Source: CAXXOK01 sp035353615 (lineage in GTDB: Bacteria; Bacillota; Clostridia; Christensenellales; Aristaeellaceae). From it: a DNA stretch of 64,000 bases. Within the stretch, counting starts at the first letter, position 1; each line of letters opens with the position of its first letter. The notes below the pieces were generated by a model. It was not told the DNA's origin. It searched no databases and saw only the letters and a program-made list of their open reading frames with translations. Of this stretch, positions 53,901 through 61,210 are shown in pieces. The position numbers and the translations under genes were made by a program. Location: assembly GCA_035353615.1 (NCBI GenBank), contig DAOPZY010000010.1, positions 1-64,000 on the forward strand. The letters are read 5' to 3'.

Positions 53901-54401
53901 AGCGCCCAGCGGCGCGCCGTCCTTGGCAGATACGTCCGCAAGGGTGAACAGCCCGCGCTTGGCATAGGCGAACACCGTTTTGCAGTTCGCCTGCCCCTGC
54001 GTCAGGCTCAGGGGAATCGTGCCTTCGCACACAAAGCCGTCCGCAAAATCCTCCGCCACCGGGGTCAGCGTAACCTCGCCGCCGTCCGGAACGGTCAGGG
54101 TGTCCGTTTCCCCCGCCGCAAGCTGCTCCGCGGTCGGGTTTGCCGTAACGCGGCCGATCACCTGCCCGCCCACCGATACGTCAAACCGGCCGGACAGCGA
54201 AAGCGAAAGCCACGTATCCGCGTTGCTCGGCGTTACGCCCTTCAAATCCACCGTCAGGGTCGTGTTCTCCAAAGCGGTAGCCGCGCCTAAAAAACCGACG
54301 GCCAGCAACACCGCCAAAGCCAACGCCCAAAGCATGTTCCGATTTATGGAAAGCCTGCGCCCAGCGCGGCTCTGTTCCCGTTTCGTCGCGGTGAAGATCA
54401 T
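47928..54401 (-). CDS. Giant exported protein with about thirteen SdrD/CNA-B-like repeats
   Basis: A 2157-residue protein. A basic N-terminus (RRLSINRN) leads to one hydrophobic segment at about residues 23-44, which ends GAATALEN and may be a signal peptide or anchor. Around 150-215 lies a SpaA-like beta domain (FVVMDAQG...LPNGEYQLVQM). From about 610 to the end come about thirteen domains spaced roughly 95-120 residues apart. The first ones resemble carboxypeptidase regulatory-like domains (GRIETAEGKAVAGVSL). The later ones are SdrD-B-like with acidic DxNxNGxxDxGE loops and GxYxFxxLxPGxY motifs, for example DLNNNGVMDDGEPGVPNVKL near 1220 and DTNKNGLRDADEPSVNG near 2020. Such loops bind calcium in known relatives. 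It ends in ASPTPTP with no LPXTG, membrane segment or S-layer domain. Confidence 0.92.
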   Translation of the reverse strand: MIFTATKREQSRAGRRLSINRNMLWALALAVLLAVGFLGAATALENTTLTVDLKGVTPSNADTWLSLSLSGRFDVSVGGQVIGRVTANPTAEQLAAGETDTLTVPDGGEVTLTPVAEDFADGFVCEGTIPLSLTQGQANCKTVFAYAKRGLFTLADVSAKDGAPLGAAEFVVMDAQGVMQWSFTTDENGTYTAASALPNGEYQLVQMRAPEGTMLLDQPTAFTVDTYFGTADSITALTVQNQPAPVENAVTGSLAVSAGNWTTADGASTATLQVDGLCAGENTAPLSNYTVTLNPAKLLGADGTELAADGALSVDTVTVTPAQGSCSVQPLDNHSQPTGEAIQCQTGDTVTLESAAGVVITYLNSDGGSLLPAGFTAGTVQAGMRYLPAVLSGAASAAATASVEVGVNYQYQYAGTDGISMVTADSAIEPQTLAFEFPDGRMELSATATAGTLADGTPVITLTADGQTWTGDALTLAAELPEGARALESAMPEGLRVLRTALTDWVVFDSTQWTSGAVQIPVAAGTVGALTVWALDPSTLPATADAPEGFALKAVAHEPKPLLDALLNVTNGQYARMDVTLPAPIATGKDPATLILLLSGSIGEQADQPSASVANLGVTLTGASGNTVYGALTDGNGSFAISGDAAETVGTLRAALPDNTMSLDTRETGVYTKENITLPQDGYAIAFVQKSGVSGRIETAEGKAVAGVSLSLTQNGQSLQTAQTDASGSFAFAALEAGDYSLRLTIPTDSGATLPAQDGVTAQADGSYVIDSLNLAYGENRALAITATLLCAARGIVTEGDSAVSGLTVTLSDAFGATQTAQTDASGAYAFEKLPAGTYQLALQLPANKAVVANGQAVQGVGNYTETLALGEGEARNEKLAIEATASITGQIEALGEGRDISAASVSAQLSAKTAQDGSFAFNGLIGGDYTVYAPLPEGKTLLETSEWKVSERGDMIWITVSVPAGENVALPAVEFVAMTGIEGVAYMDTNGDLGYADGEQLMSGVTVALQQKDGDSWADVTNQTTDAYGHYAFQNLKAGVYRVVSQGSDGVNVAAVGNQALPVGDGTLGVKASGDLTLANGDMLNGQSDIALSQPASVKVAAFFDSNEDGGRGVYERSVSGVQVEAVPAANAEGDASASAVTDQNGEATLTDLAPGSYVLRFTLPDGYLVTVNSGEWSTQSSCVGGGNGLVAVSDPLTLSAGETAEAGVGAIPVGSFSGTVWSDLNNNGVMDDGEPGVPNVKLTLTGAKTGASYELTTDDTGAYRFALLRNDTYNFTAEIPDTMLFARYTQTGGDSRSVFTAEGTSATRQFIVTDAQDVTNKNVGVVEKAALSGIAFLDSNYNGLYDEGEPPYAGVTLEVVKNSNDRSMGKVVTGEDGSYTFDSLRGGDYRLRAILPNDGSIFTVVPAEQDGGLANLFEAREGRRENTIPSVTVENGKTTQTCVGVAMGGTISGTVFLDAKYDGSRNDSDKKASGVKIQLVASDGTLAATATTNANGNYTLEGIMPGEYTVRVQRKENYAFTRYRPDEENGNHVKTLAKDGFGETEAITVAMGQQIEHINAGMLLSSTLTGVFFDDQNDNGLMDAGETGYTDVQVRLLSSDGELNLTESVGEDGTYFFDGVMPGEYTVTYILPDNATMAQVADGGNTVEAQGKENVVTGLKVESGKAYTAPLAGAVTLGSFEGYAYHDGNGNGVRDEGEEALSGVTVALAPAKAGRDPAKTTTDSEGNYSITGLRPDQYTLTLSLPQGYIFSANLTESSLTLDTAEEDSLACPWTALTNRAQNAIGAVKPATIRASVWLDENRDGQHSDDERLLSGLNYELYDQTTGSVVKSAASDEDGYVTFQNVRPATYTVRFAIPNQAQPADDANSTFEAQGAMMSHSDIVIAEGETFEDISGGLVSYTSIGGTVALDENGTRSPQAGVTVTLYQADSDQKLQTAQTDEKGEYRFDGLWPDSYRLEVGLPTGMIFVKPDDPNYQAGDSVVASTKDGLGVSDPFALEMAHHLLTQNVILIKPARVGDQVWLDTNKNGLRDADEPSVNGVTIQLMQNGEAVYTATSNEWGYYEMADVYPGTYTLQATAYPEFNITTAVTSLRIISSCLTQGDGNTATSDSFDVQSGSQNFDMDLGYVLRDGQAMPEAVTPGSVQNWTAASPTPTP
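48030..52340 (-). repeat. Coding tandem array of beta-domain repeats
   Basis: Within the giant gene, domain starts recur at about residues 690, 790, 887, 982, 1097, 1217, 1332, 1452, 1570, 1680, 1792, 1904 and 2017, that is roughly every 285-360 bases. The units share the pattern but are strongly diverged, so they are an old array and not a recent expansion. Confidence 0.8.
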
Positions 54402-54459
54402 CCAACGCTTCGCCTCCGATATATGTTTTCCGTGATTTTTCCATAGAAAACCAAGCTTT

Positions 54460-54488
54460 ATAGTAAATCAACCGTTCCCCTTTGTCAA
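54460..54488 (-). promoter_or_regulatory. Promoter of the giant surface-protein gene
   Basis: On the minus strand TTGACA (54488-54483) and TACTAT (54465-54460) are 17 bases apart; GGAGG follows 11 bases before the start codon. Confidence 0.7.
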
Positions 54489-54565
54489 CCAAGGGCGGCA
54501 AGTTTAACGCCTGTTACGGTTTTCGTGAACAAACAATGAAAATGCGGCAAATAACCGCCGCGGCG

Positions 54566-54593
54566 TTGACGCGTTGCCCCGGCGTGTTATAAT
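54566..54593 (+). promoter_or_regulatory. Promoter of degV
   Basis: TTGACG (54566-54571) and TATAAT (54588-54593) are 16 bases apart with TGT before the -10. Confidence 0.7.
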
Positions 54594-54647
54594 AGAAAGG
54601 AAGAGGGTATGTTGATATTCCTCGAACCCTGTAAGGAGGACAACTGG

Positions 54648-55508
54648 ATGTCAAAGGAGAAAAAAACGGCGATCGTAACCGATTCTTCCTGCGATTTAAG
54701 CGACGAGCAGTTACAGGAGCATCATATCCATATGATTTCCCTGCGAATCATCTGTCAGAAGGCTGAATACCGCGACCGGGTGGAGCTTGGGCAGGATGAA
54801 CTGTACGAGCTGATGAAAACCGAATTGCCCAAAACCAGCCTGCCGCTGCCGGAAGACGTCAGCAATTTATACGATCAGCTATTGCAGGATGGCGTAACCG
54901 ACGTGGTGCATGTGAGTATTTCATCCGGGTTAAGCGGCACGTTCAACATGGTGCGCATGATTACGCAGGATTATGCCGATCAAATGAACATCCGCATTGT
55001 GGATTCCAAAACGCTTTCAACCGGCCTCGGGCTTTTGGTGCTGGGCGTGGCCGAATCGCTGGAAGCGGGGGATGATCCGGATACGGCGGTGCAAAAAGCG
55101 CTGACCATGCGCAAATCCCAGTTGGGCATGTTTGTGATCCGCACGCTGGAATACCTGCGCAAAGGCGGCCGCATCGGGCTGGTGGAGGGCGTCGTGGGCA
55201 GTCTGTTGCAGATTAAGCCCATCATCTACATCAACGACGACGGCGTGTACCAGACGCTTGCCAAGGCGCGCGGCTACAAGGGCGCGGTGGAAACGATGTT
55301 TCAGGAGGCCGTGCATCGCTTCGGCCACGCGAAAGTGAACCTGACCGTTGTGCATGGGCAAGCCTTGGAGGATGCGCAAGCCCTGATGGAAAAACTGAAA
55401 CAGACGTTGAACGTCGCTTCCAGCTTCATCTGCCCCGTAAGCCCCGTGCTCGCCATCCATACCGGCCCGGGCCTGCTGGGCATTGTGGCCAACCGCATGG
55501 ATGCCTGA
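54648..55508 (+). CDS. DegV-family fatty-acid-binding protein
   Basis: A 286-residue protein starting at ATG 54648 behind AAGGAGG. The opening AIVTDSSCDLSDE, the SISSGLSGTFN segment, VDSKTLSTGLGLLVLG and the C-terminal PVLAIHTGPGLLGIV are the DegV/FakB signature. FakB proteins hold a fatty acid for phosphorylation by FakA. No fakA is seen nearby, so DegV-family is the safer name. Monocistronic, divergent from the giant gene. Confidence 0.94.
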   Translation: MSKEKKTAIVTDSSCDLSDEQLQEHHIHMISLRIICQKAEYRDRVELGQDELYELMKTELPKTSLPLPEDVSNLYDQLLQDGVTDVVHVSISSGLSGTFNMVRMITQDYADQMNIRIVDSKTLSTGLGLLVLGVAESLEAGDDPDTAVQKALTMRKSQLGMFVIRTLEYLRKGGRIGLVEGVVGSLLQIKPIIYINDDGVYQTLAKARGYKGAVETMFQEAVHRFGHAKVNLTVVHGQALEDAQALMEKLKQTLNVASSFICPVSPVLAIHTGPGLLGIVANRMDA

Positions 55509-55539
55509 GGCTTGTAAAGCTTGAACAACTGAAAACCAT

Positions 55540-55579
55540 AAACCGGGGAGGCGGCGCTTTGACGCGGCTTCCCCGGTTT
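55540..55579 (+). terminator. Terminator of degV
   Basis: AAACCGGGGAGGCGG pairs with GCGGCTTCCCCGGTTT around a short loop. Confidence 0.78.
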
Positions 55580-55814
55580 GGTTGATCCATATACCTGCGC
55601 ACGGCGCGGCAAAGGGCCCTTCGGACGGTTCCACAGTGAAAGAAACTCAATGTAACCTTCTGGGCAAGCCTCACGGCCCTAAGGCGTTGGACATTGGCAA
55701 ACCGGATCGCGCCCGTATGGTTTCGCGGCATCGCGTCTTTGGCGCACGTTACGCTTGTGCTGGATGGGCCGTTCCATAAGCCTTCCGGCGGGCAATGGGC
55801 CTTTGTGCCAGCCC

Positions 55815-55861
55815 CCTACAAGGGCTTACTCTTTGACCCCATTCCGCTGTGGCGGCGGTTT
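55815..55861 (+). repeat. Dispersed hairpin-chain repeat, 3' remnant
   Basis: CTACAAGGGCTTACTCTTTGACC followed by CCGCTGTGGCGGCGG matches the end of the 155-base unit in degraded form. It lies between convergent degV and the MBL-fold gene. The rest of 55580-55921 holds no gene. Confidence 0.55.
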
Positions 55862-55921
55862 TGAGCCATGAAAACCCTGCGGATGGTTTTCGCTCCTATC
55901 CCTCTGCCGGGATAAGCGATG

Positions 55922-56806
55922 CTACGGCGTTGGATAATCGACCAGCGTGCCTGTCGCCTGACCGCCTTTGAGCGTGACCTCCACGCAGCAGGTGGCTTTC
56001 TGTGTTTCCAACACCTTCGCGCCAATGTTCCAAAGCCTGCCCATTACGGAAGGGTCCGGCGTGCTCGGCTTCTCCTGCGTGCTGGTGGAGATCACCGCGA
56101 TTTGCGGCTTGGCCGTGTAAATGAACCCTTCTCCGCTTGCGTCGCCGTCCCCATGGTTACCAACCTTGAGCACATCCGTTTGCCGAATCAGGCCCGCGGC
56201 CAGCAGGGCGGTTTCCTCCGGCACTTCCATATCGCCGGCCAGCAGCATGGTGCCTTCGGAGGTGTCCAGCCACAGCACAAGGGAGTTGTTGTTTTCCTCG
56301 TTCGGGTCCCGGGTTAAAGGCCCGAGAACGGTAAAGCGCGCGGCGGCGTCTATTTCTATCTGATCGCCGCTGTTGAGCCACGTCAGGGGCAGGCCGTACT
56401 TTTCCGCCTGTTTGGCAACCGGGTGCTGCGCTATGCTTTTTGCGTTGTGAAAGGTTGCCGCGTACAGGCGATCCACCACAATTCCGCTTTTCAGCAGGGC
56501 TTTCAACCCGCCGACATGGTCGCTGTCAATGTGGGTAATCAGTACGCCGTCCAGACGGTCCACCTCAAAATACCGGAGCGCCTGAAGCATCGCGTCGGCG
56601 CTTTCCTTGGTGCCCGTATCGATTAAATACCGCTTTTCACCCAGGCAGAACAGAGCCGCGTCCGCCTTGCCAACGTTCAGGAACAGCGCTTTGACTTCCG
56701 TTTGCGCCGCCGCGCCCTCCGCCTGCGCCGGCATCGCGGCTGTGTGCGTAAGAAGGGCAAGCCCGACAAGCGCTGAAAGGATCGCGGCTTTCCATTGATT
56801 CTTCAT
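55922..56806 (-). CDS. Exported ComEC-like metallo-beta-lactamase-fold protein
   Basis: A 294-residue protein from the ATG at 56806 (GAGGGA upstream) with a signal peptide (MKNQWKAAIL...MPAQAEG). The MBL fold shows FLNVGKADAALF, YLIDTGTKESADAM, the metal motif THIDSDHVGG, MLLAGDMEVPEE and KVGNHGDGDASG. It matches the stand-alone version of the ComEC C-terminal hydrolase domain; exported relatives may act on nucleic acids or phosphodiesters outside the cell (inference). It is divergent from uppP. Confidence 0.88.
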   Translation of the reverse strand: MKNQWKAAILSALVGLALLTHTAAMPAQAEGAAAQTEVKALFLNVGKADAALFCLGEKRYLIDTGTKESADAMLQALRYFEVDRLDGVLITHIDSDHVGGLKALLKSGIVVDRLYAATFHNAKSIAQHPVAKQAEKYGLPLTWLNSGDQIEIDAAARFTVLGPLTRDPNEENNNSLVLWLDTSEGTMLLAGDMEVPEETALLAAGLIRQTDVLKVGNHGDGDASGEGFIYTAKPQIAVISTSTQEKPSTPDPSVMGRLWNIGAKVLETQKATCCVEVTLKGGQATGTLVDYPTP

Positions 56807-56873
56807 CCGGATTCCCTCGCCTCCAAACGGTTGCGCCCGCCGGGAAAAAGCGAGCGCGCCGAAGATATCCTTC

Positions 56874-56902
56874 GTGACAGCGGGATGGAAATAGTGTATA
56901 CT
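56874..56902 (+). promoter_or_regulatory. Promoter of uppP
   Basis: GTGACA (56874-56879) and TATACT (56897-56902) are 17 bases apart. Confidence 0.6.
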
Positions 56903-56938
56903 CACACCGTTGCACAATTTGGAAAGGAACGATGACTG

Positions 56939-57796
56939 ATGAGCATGATTCTGGCCGCGCTGCTCGGCCTCATTCAGGGTTTGACCGAATTTTTACCCGT
57001 ATCCTCCAGCGGCCACCTCAACCTGCTGCAGGCGCTGTTTCAGGTAAATCTGAACAACCAGCTGCTGTTCAACATCCTGCTGCACGTAGGTTCGCTGACG
57101 GCTGTGCTGGTGGTATTCTGGAAGGATTGGCTGCAAATGATCCTGCACCCGATCCGCAACCGCACGCTGCTGTTGCTGGTGGTCGCTTCGCTGCCCGCGC
57201 TGGCTGCCAAAGTGATATTCGGCGACCAGTTGGATTATCTGGAAACGCATAATCTGCTGCTGGGCGTCTGCTTCCTGTTGACCGGCCTTTTACTGATGCT
57301 GGCACAGTGGCTGGCGACGGTAAACCAACGCAGGCAGTGCGAAACAAGCACGGTTGGCGTACGGCACGCGCTGGTGATGGGCTGCCTGCAGGCCGTCGGG
57401 ATGCTGCCCGGCGTCAGCCGCAGCGGCTCTACCCTGTTTGGCGGCGTCGCTTCCCGGCTGGACCGGCAAACCGCCGCGAAGTTCAGCTTTATGATGAGCC
57501 TGCCCGCCATTCTTGCCAGCTTTTTAAGCGAAGGCTACCACGCGGTGAAGGGCGGCATGGTGTTTCAAAGCGCCGATCTGCCCGCGGTCGCCGTTGGCGT
57601 GATTGTCGCCGCGGCATCCGGTTATCTGGCCATCCGCTTTATGCTGCGGGTAATTACCAAAATTTCGCTCAACTGGTTCGCCCTGTACGTTATCCTGCTG
57701 GGCATCGCGGTCATTGTGCTGCAAAGCGTAGGGGTGATGGCCGACGCGCCGGACGCGCTGGCCGCCGCCGCCCGGAACCTTACGGCGCTTTTCTGA
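56939..57796 (+). CDS. uppP: Undecaprenyl-diphosphatase UppP/BacA
   Basis: A 285-residue polytopic membrane protein. The signature GLTEFLPVSSSGHL near the N-terminus and GVSRSGSTL in the second half carry the catalytic residues. It hydrolyses undecaprenyl pyrophosphate to the monophosphate, recycling the lipid carrier for peptidoglycan and wall polymers and giving bacitracin resistance. ATG 56939 is used; an out-of-frame ATG lies 7 bases earlier. Together with the PAP2-UndK fusion at 6.9 kb the window encodes two routes into this lipid pool. Confidence 0.97.
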   Translation: MSMILAALLGLIQGLTEFLPVSSSGHLNLLQALFQVNLNNQLLFNILLHVGSLTAVLVVFWKDWLQMILHPIRNRTLLLLVVASLPALAAKVIFGDQLDYLETHNLLLGVCFLLTGLLLMLAQWLATVNQRRQCETSTVGVRHALVMGCLQAVGMLPGVSRSGSTLFGGVASRLDRQTAAKFSFMMSLPAILASFLSEGYHAVKGGMVFQSADLPAVAVGVIVAAASGYLAIRFMLRVITKISLNWFALYVILLGIAVIVLQSVGVMADAPDALAAAARNLTALF

Positions 57797-57886
57797 TCGG
57801 AGCCGCACCCCTTTATACGCCCCGGCGAGGCCGCGCGCGGCAACACCGTGTGCGCCCCTTGGCCGGTGAATGCCGGAATACAGCGC

Positions 57887-57920
57887 GAGGCCGCCGTCCG
57901 TATGGGCTGCGGCCTCCTGT
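57887..57920 (+). terminator. Terminator-like hairpin after uppP
   Basis: GAGGCCGC (57887-57894) pairs with GCGGCCTC (57909-57916), followed by CTGTTTT. The remainder of 57797-58130 holds no gene. Confidence 0.6.
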
Positions 57921-58130
57921 TTTCCCATAAACCGGAAACGCATGCGCGCGCCGCAAGCCCAATCCAGCCCCGTCTACGCGCGATGGCAGCTCGAAACCCA
58001 GCGCGCCGCATCCGCCACCGCGATGGGATCCGTCAGAGCGCACGCTCATCAGCGCAAGCCTGGTTAACCGGCCCAAAGCGGGCCTGTTAAGTCGGTACCA
58101 TATTGCCAACGCCCTGGCGCGCGTTTTGAC

Positions 58131-58754
58131 TTACCGAATAAAATCCGTCCGGTGGTGCTCTGTTTCCGCCGCAGGGTAAACAATCCCCGCCTGCTTGCCC
58201 TGCTCAATGCAACGGAGCATCCATGCCATATTGCGCCCCAGCGTGCGAAGCACTTCCATGCCTTCCTCGTCCTTTTCGGCCTGCCCGGCGTTGGAGCCGT
58301 GCGCCATGGGCCAATAGCAGGAGGTTACGATGGGCATGCCGTTGATAGCGGGGTATTTGTAGAGCGCGTCAAGGCTTGCGGTTGTGCCCGCGCGGCGCGC
58401 GACCGTTACGCAGGCGGCCGGTTTGCCTTCAAACACGGCGCCGTTGCCGGCGGAGAACATCCGGTCCAGAAAAGCAATCAGCGTACCGTTGGGGGATGCG
58501 AAATACACCGGGGACGCGATCACCAGCGCGTCCGCCGATTCCAGCTTTTCCAGCGCGCGGTTAACATCATCGTCAAACGCGCGGCAGCGTCCGTCACACC
58601 GACCGCACGCAATACAGCCGCGGATCGGCTTATGGCCGATGGTCATGATTTCCGTTTCCACGCCGTTTTCCAACAGCGCGCTTGCCATTTCATCCAGCGC
58701 CCGGCGCGTGGTTCCGTGCTCATGCGGGCTTCCGTTCAGCATCAGTGCTTTCAT
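58131..58754 (-). CDS. NADPH-dependent FMN reductase-like flavodoxin-fold protein
   Basis: A 207-residue flavodoxin-fold oxidoreductase. MKALMLNGSPHEHGTTRRAL binds the FMN phosphate, GCIACGRCDGRCRAFDDDV is a Cys-rich segment found in many clostridial members, and ADALVIASPVYFASPNG and AAINGMPIVTS-like segments line the flavin. The substrate is unknown (quinones, flavins or nitro compounds are candidates). The upstream gene on the same strand encodes a lipoprotein, 83 bases away. Confidence 0.9.
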   Translation of the reverse strand: MKALMLNGSPHEHGTTRRALDEMASALLENGVETEIMTIGHKPIRGCIACGRCDGRCRAFDDDVNRALEKLESADALVIASPVYFASPNGTLIAFLDRMFSAGNGAVFEGKPAACVTVARRAGTTASLDALYKYPAINGMPIVTSCYWPMAHGSNAGQAEKDEEGMEVLRTLGRNMAWMLRCIEQGKQAGIVYPAAETEHHRTDFIR

Positions 58755-58837
58755 CTGGGGGGTCCCTCCTCCAAAATGGGGTTGCCGGCGCGGCGGGCGG
58801 TTGGTTCCGGTTGCCCCATCCGCTCCATCGCATGGCT

Positions 58838-59083
58838 TCAGCCGTTAAAACCGGATGCGTTCGGGTCCTGCGTGGGGGTGGGGGTAGGCTCCTGCGCAAC
58901 CGGCAGCTGCGAATCGGCCGCCTGCGACTGGGTGACCGTTTGCTGCGACGCGTCGCCCTGTTGCGTTGTCAGCGCCTGATCGGTGCTTTGGAAACTGTTG
59001 CTGCTGTTGACGGCGGTGCAGCCTGCCAGGGTAAGCAAGAGCATCAGGCACAGCGCGACCAGCGCGATTATTTTACGATTCAT
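58838..59083 (-). CDS. Small lipoprotein of unknown function
   Basis: An 81-residue protein with a lipoprotein signal peptide ending LTLAGC, followed by a low-complexity Ser/Thr/Gln/Asp stretch and a PTPTPTQDP segment. It is the only clear lipobox protein in the window. It is too simple to assign a function. The -10 TATAAT (59130-59125) and an inverted repeat in the leader lie upstream. Confidence 0.75.
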   Translation of the reverse strand: MNRKIIALVALCLMLLLTLAGCTAVNSSNSFQSTDQALTTQQGDASQQTVTQSQAADSQLPVAQEPTPTPTQDPNASGFNG

Positions 59084-59100
59084 ACACGATACCGCCTTCC

Positions 59101-59130
59101 TGTTGCGCCATACGCAACATGGATATTATA
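59101..59130 (-). promoter_or_regulatory. Lipoprotein promoter with operator-like inverted repeat
   Basis: On the minus strand an extended -10 (TGC-TATAAT at 59130-59125) is followed at the predicted start site by TGTTGCG-5-CGCAACA (59101-59119), suited to a repressor or a 5' hairpin. Confidence 0.55.
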
Positions 59131-59612
59131 GCACATTCTCCGGGTTTTGGCTTTACGCCGCTCCTGTGGCATGCGGCTGATGAAACATTTCGTAGCCGGT
59201 TTTCATGTTGAACGGAAATCCCTTGCCGGACAGATCGCCGGCGAAGCGATTGACATCCTGATTCCGCGAAGTTTTGCCCTTGGAAGCGTTCATGACGGTT
59301 ACGGACAGTCGCCTGCGGTCGAGGCCTCCCGGCACGTGATCACTTTGCCCCAGAACCCCGCGGGAGCGTTTCCCTTGCCTGTGCGTAACGCCGCGGGGCC
59401 TTTCGCCGCGCCGGATGGTGGGGCCGCGTTTTGCCGCGCAGTTGTTTCATCCTTTACATAACGTTTGGGAAACGCGGTTGCTTCCCGTTTGGCATTGTTC
59501 CGCTCCGTTTTGCCCTGAACGACGCGGCCTCCGGTTCAAAACGGATTTCCCCGCGCGGCGCGGTGTACGCGCTTATAAGGCAAAAGCTCCTGTAACAACG
59601 GTTTGCTTGTGG
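59131..59612. other. Gap without a recognisable gene
   Basis: About 480 bases between divergent genes. Several open frames exist but none has a ribosome binding site or a recognisable protein; nothing else was found. Confidence 0.5.
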
Positions 59613-59641
59613 TTGCAACGGCGGGCGAATCATAGTACAAT
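59613..59641 (+). promoter_or_regulatory. Promoter of the GNAT-YgjP-hydrolase operon
   Basis: TTGCAA (59613-59618) and TACAAT (59636-59641) are 17 bases apart. Confidence 0.65.
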
Positions 59642-59716
59642 AAATCGGTATCCTTATCGCTTACCCATGGGTAACAGTGCCATTTTACACTGTTCTCGGA
59701 AAGGACGAGCGCCCTT

Positions 59717-60520
59717 ATGCAGGTTTTCCACCCAGCGCAAACGAATAACGGCCTTCCCCCGGAAAATGTTTTTTGGGTTGCGGACAGCGCAAACGTGACC
59801 GTCGCGGAAGGCTATCTGGTGCAAACGTATCATCCCTACCTTTTTCCCGAGCGGCCCATCAACATGTACCTGAGTGTGTTTTCCAAAGGCCCGGGGCTGG
59901 ATATGCTACTTGGCGCTCTTTTGGCGCGCGCGGTGCAGATGCGCCAGCAAACGCCCAACCTGAAAGCGCGTGTTTTTGCGCAGGTTGGCATGCAGGACGC
60001 GGCCATGCTGTCCTTTTATCAGGAGAGCGGCTTTCTGGCGGACGACGCGCTGGATGTGGTTCGGCTTGCCATGCCAAACGCGAAGCCGAGCGCCCCGATG
60101 GGGTATGAAATGGGGCAGGTGCCCCTGCAGCAGCCCCTCGAACAGACCGCCTTTTTGATGCGCATGAACACCTACCGCCTGGATGTGCTTCAGCAGCCCA
60201 TGCTCCAACGCTATATGAGCATGCCGCACTTTACGGCGCTCTACATTTCCCGCGGGCCTGAGATTGTCGGAGAAGCCGCCTTTACCGGCGCGGGGGATAC
60301 GGCGCAGCTGATCGGCCTGTATGTGATGCGCAATTACCGCAGGCTGGGGCTTGGGAAAACCCTGATCGCCGCAGGCATGAATATGCTCAAGGAGCGCGGC
60401 GTGGTCAATTTTGAAGCCGACGTAATCCGCCGCAACATACCCCAATGCCGCCTCGCCCAAAGCTGCAAGGCCACCTTTGTACGCACGGCCTGCCTGTATC
60501 CCGGCATCAATTACGATTAA
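59717..60520 (+). CDS. GNAT-family acetyltransferase, probably two GNAT halves
   Basis: A 267-residue protein. The C-terminal half has the acetyl-CoA loop LYVMRNYRRLGLGKTLIAAGMN, followed by a GVVNFEADVIRRN strand. The N-terminal half also looks GNAT-like (ARVFAQVGMQDAAMLSFYQESGF), but its acetyl-CoA loop is not evident, so it may be a degenerate first domain. The substrate is unknown. It heads an operon, 12 bases before the YgjP-type gene. Confidence 0.8.
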   Translation: MQVFHPAQTNNGLPPENVFWVADSANVTVAEGYLVQTYHPYLFPERPINMYLSVFSKGPGLDMLLGALLARAVQMRQQTPNLKARVFAQVGMQDAAMLSFYQESGFLADDALDVVRLAMPNAKPSAPMGYEMGQVPLQQPLEQTAFLMRMNTYRLDVLQQPMLQRYMSMPHFTALYISRGPEIVGEAAFTGAGDTAQLIGLYVMRNYRRLGLGKTLIAAGMNMLKERGVVNFEADVIRRNIPQCRLAQSCKATFVRTACLYPGINYD

Positions 60521-60532
60521 TCGGAGGCGACC

Positions 60533-61198
60533 ATGCGTTACGATCTGTTGCGCACAAACCGCAAAACGCTGGCGCTCACCGTGGACCGGAACGGTCGGCT
60601 GACGGCAAGGGCGCCGCTGCATATGCCGCTTGCGCAAATTGAAAGCTTCATTACCCAGAAAAAGAGCTGGATTGAAAACACACAGGCCCGAATGGCGAGC
60701 CTGCCAAAACCCGAACAACCGCTTGAAATGCGTGAGGGCGCGATGCTCCCTTGCCTTGGGGAAACGCTTACGCTTCATTATGCGCCAGTCGCGCGGGTCG
60801 CGCGCTTGGGCGATCGTCTGCTGGTGCCTGAGGATGAAACGGGACTGACGCCCGTGCTTCGGTGGCTGGATACGCAGGCAAGGGCGGAGTTTGAGGCGCA
60901 GATTCGCCGCCTGTCCGCAAGCCTTGGGCTGCACCCCAAAACCCTCCGCCTGTCCCGCGCGCATGGGCGCTGGGGTAGCATGAGCACGCGCGGCACTCTG
61001 AGCCTCAACCATGCGCTAATCCTTTGCCCGCCCGATGTGCTGGAATATGTGATTATCCACGAACTGTGCCACATCGCGCATCCCAACCATTCGCCCGCTT
61101 TCTGGGCTAAAGTGGAGCATTGCCTGCCGGATTATCGAACAAAGCGGGACTGGCTCCGCGAACATCAGTCGCTGATTCGCTTCCTGCCCGATCTGTAA
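60533..61198 (+). CDS. YgjP/SprT-like zinc metallopeptidase
   Basis: A 221-residue protein of the DUF45/M48-like YgjP family. The zinc motif is HELCHIAHPNHSPAFW (HExxH with a third ligand His), preceded by RWGSMSTRGTLSLNHALILCP. The N-terminal part is a small beta domain. No signal peptide, so it is cytoplasmic. The substrate is unknown. GGAGG lies before the start; the gene is 12 bases from each neighbour. Confidence 0.92.
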   Translation: MRYDLLRTNRKTLALTVDRNGRLTARAPLHMPLAQIESFITQKKSWIENTQARMASLPKPEQPLEMREGAMLPCLGETLTLHYAPVARVARLGDRLLVPEDETGLTPVLRWLDTQARAEFEAQIRRLSASLGLHPKTLRLSRAHGRWGSMSTRGTLSLNHALILCPPDVLEYVIIHELCHIAHPNHSPAFWAKVEHCLPDYRTKRDWLREHQSLIRFLPDL

Positions 61199-61210
61199 AG
61201 GAGAAACGCC

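Noticed and set aside
59147..59461. Possible gene in the gap before the GNAT operon
   Set aside because: No ribosome binding site, no recognisable motif, and it lies upstream of the operon promoter.
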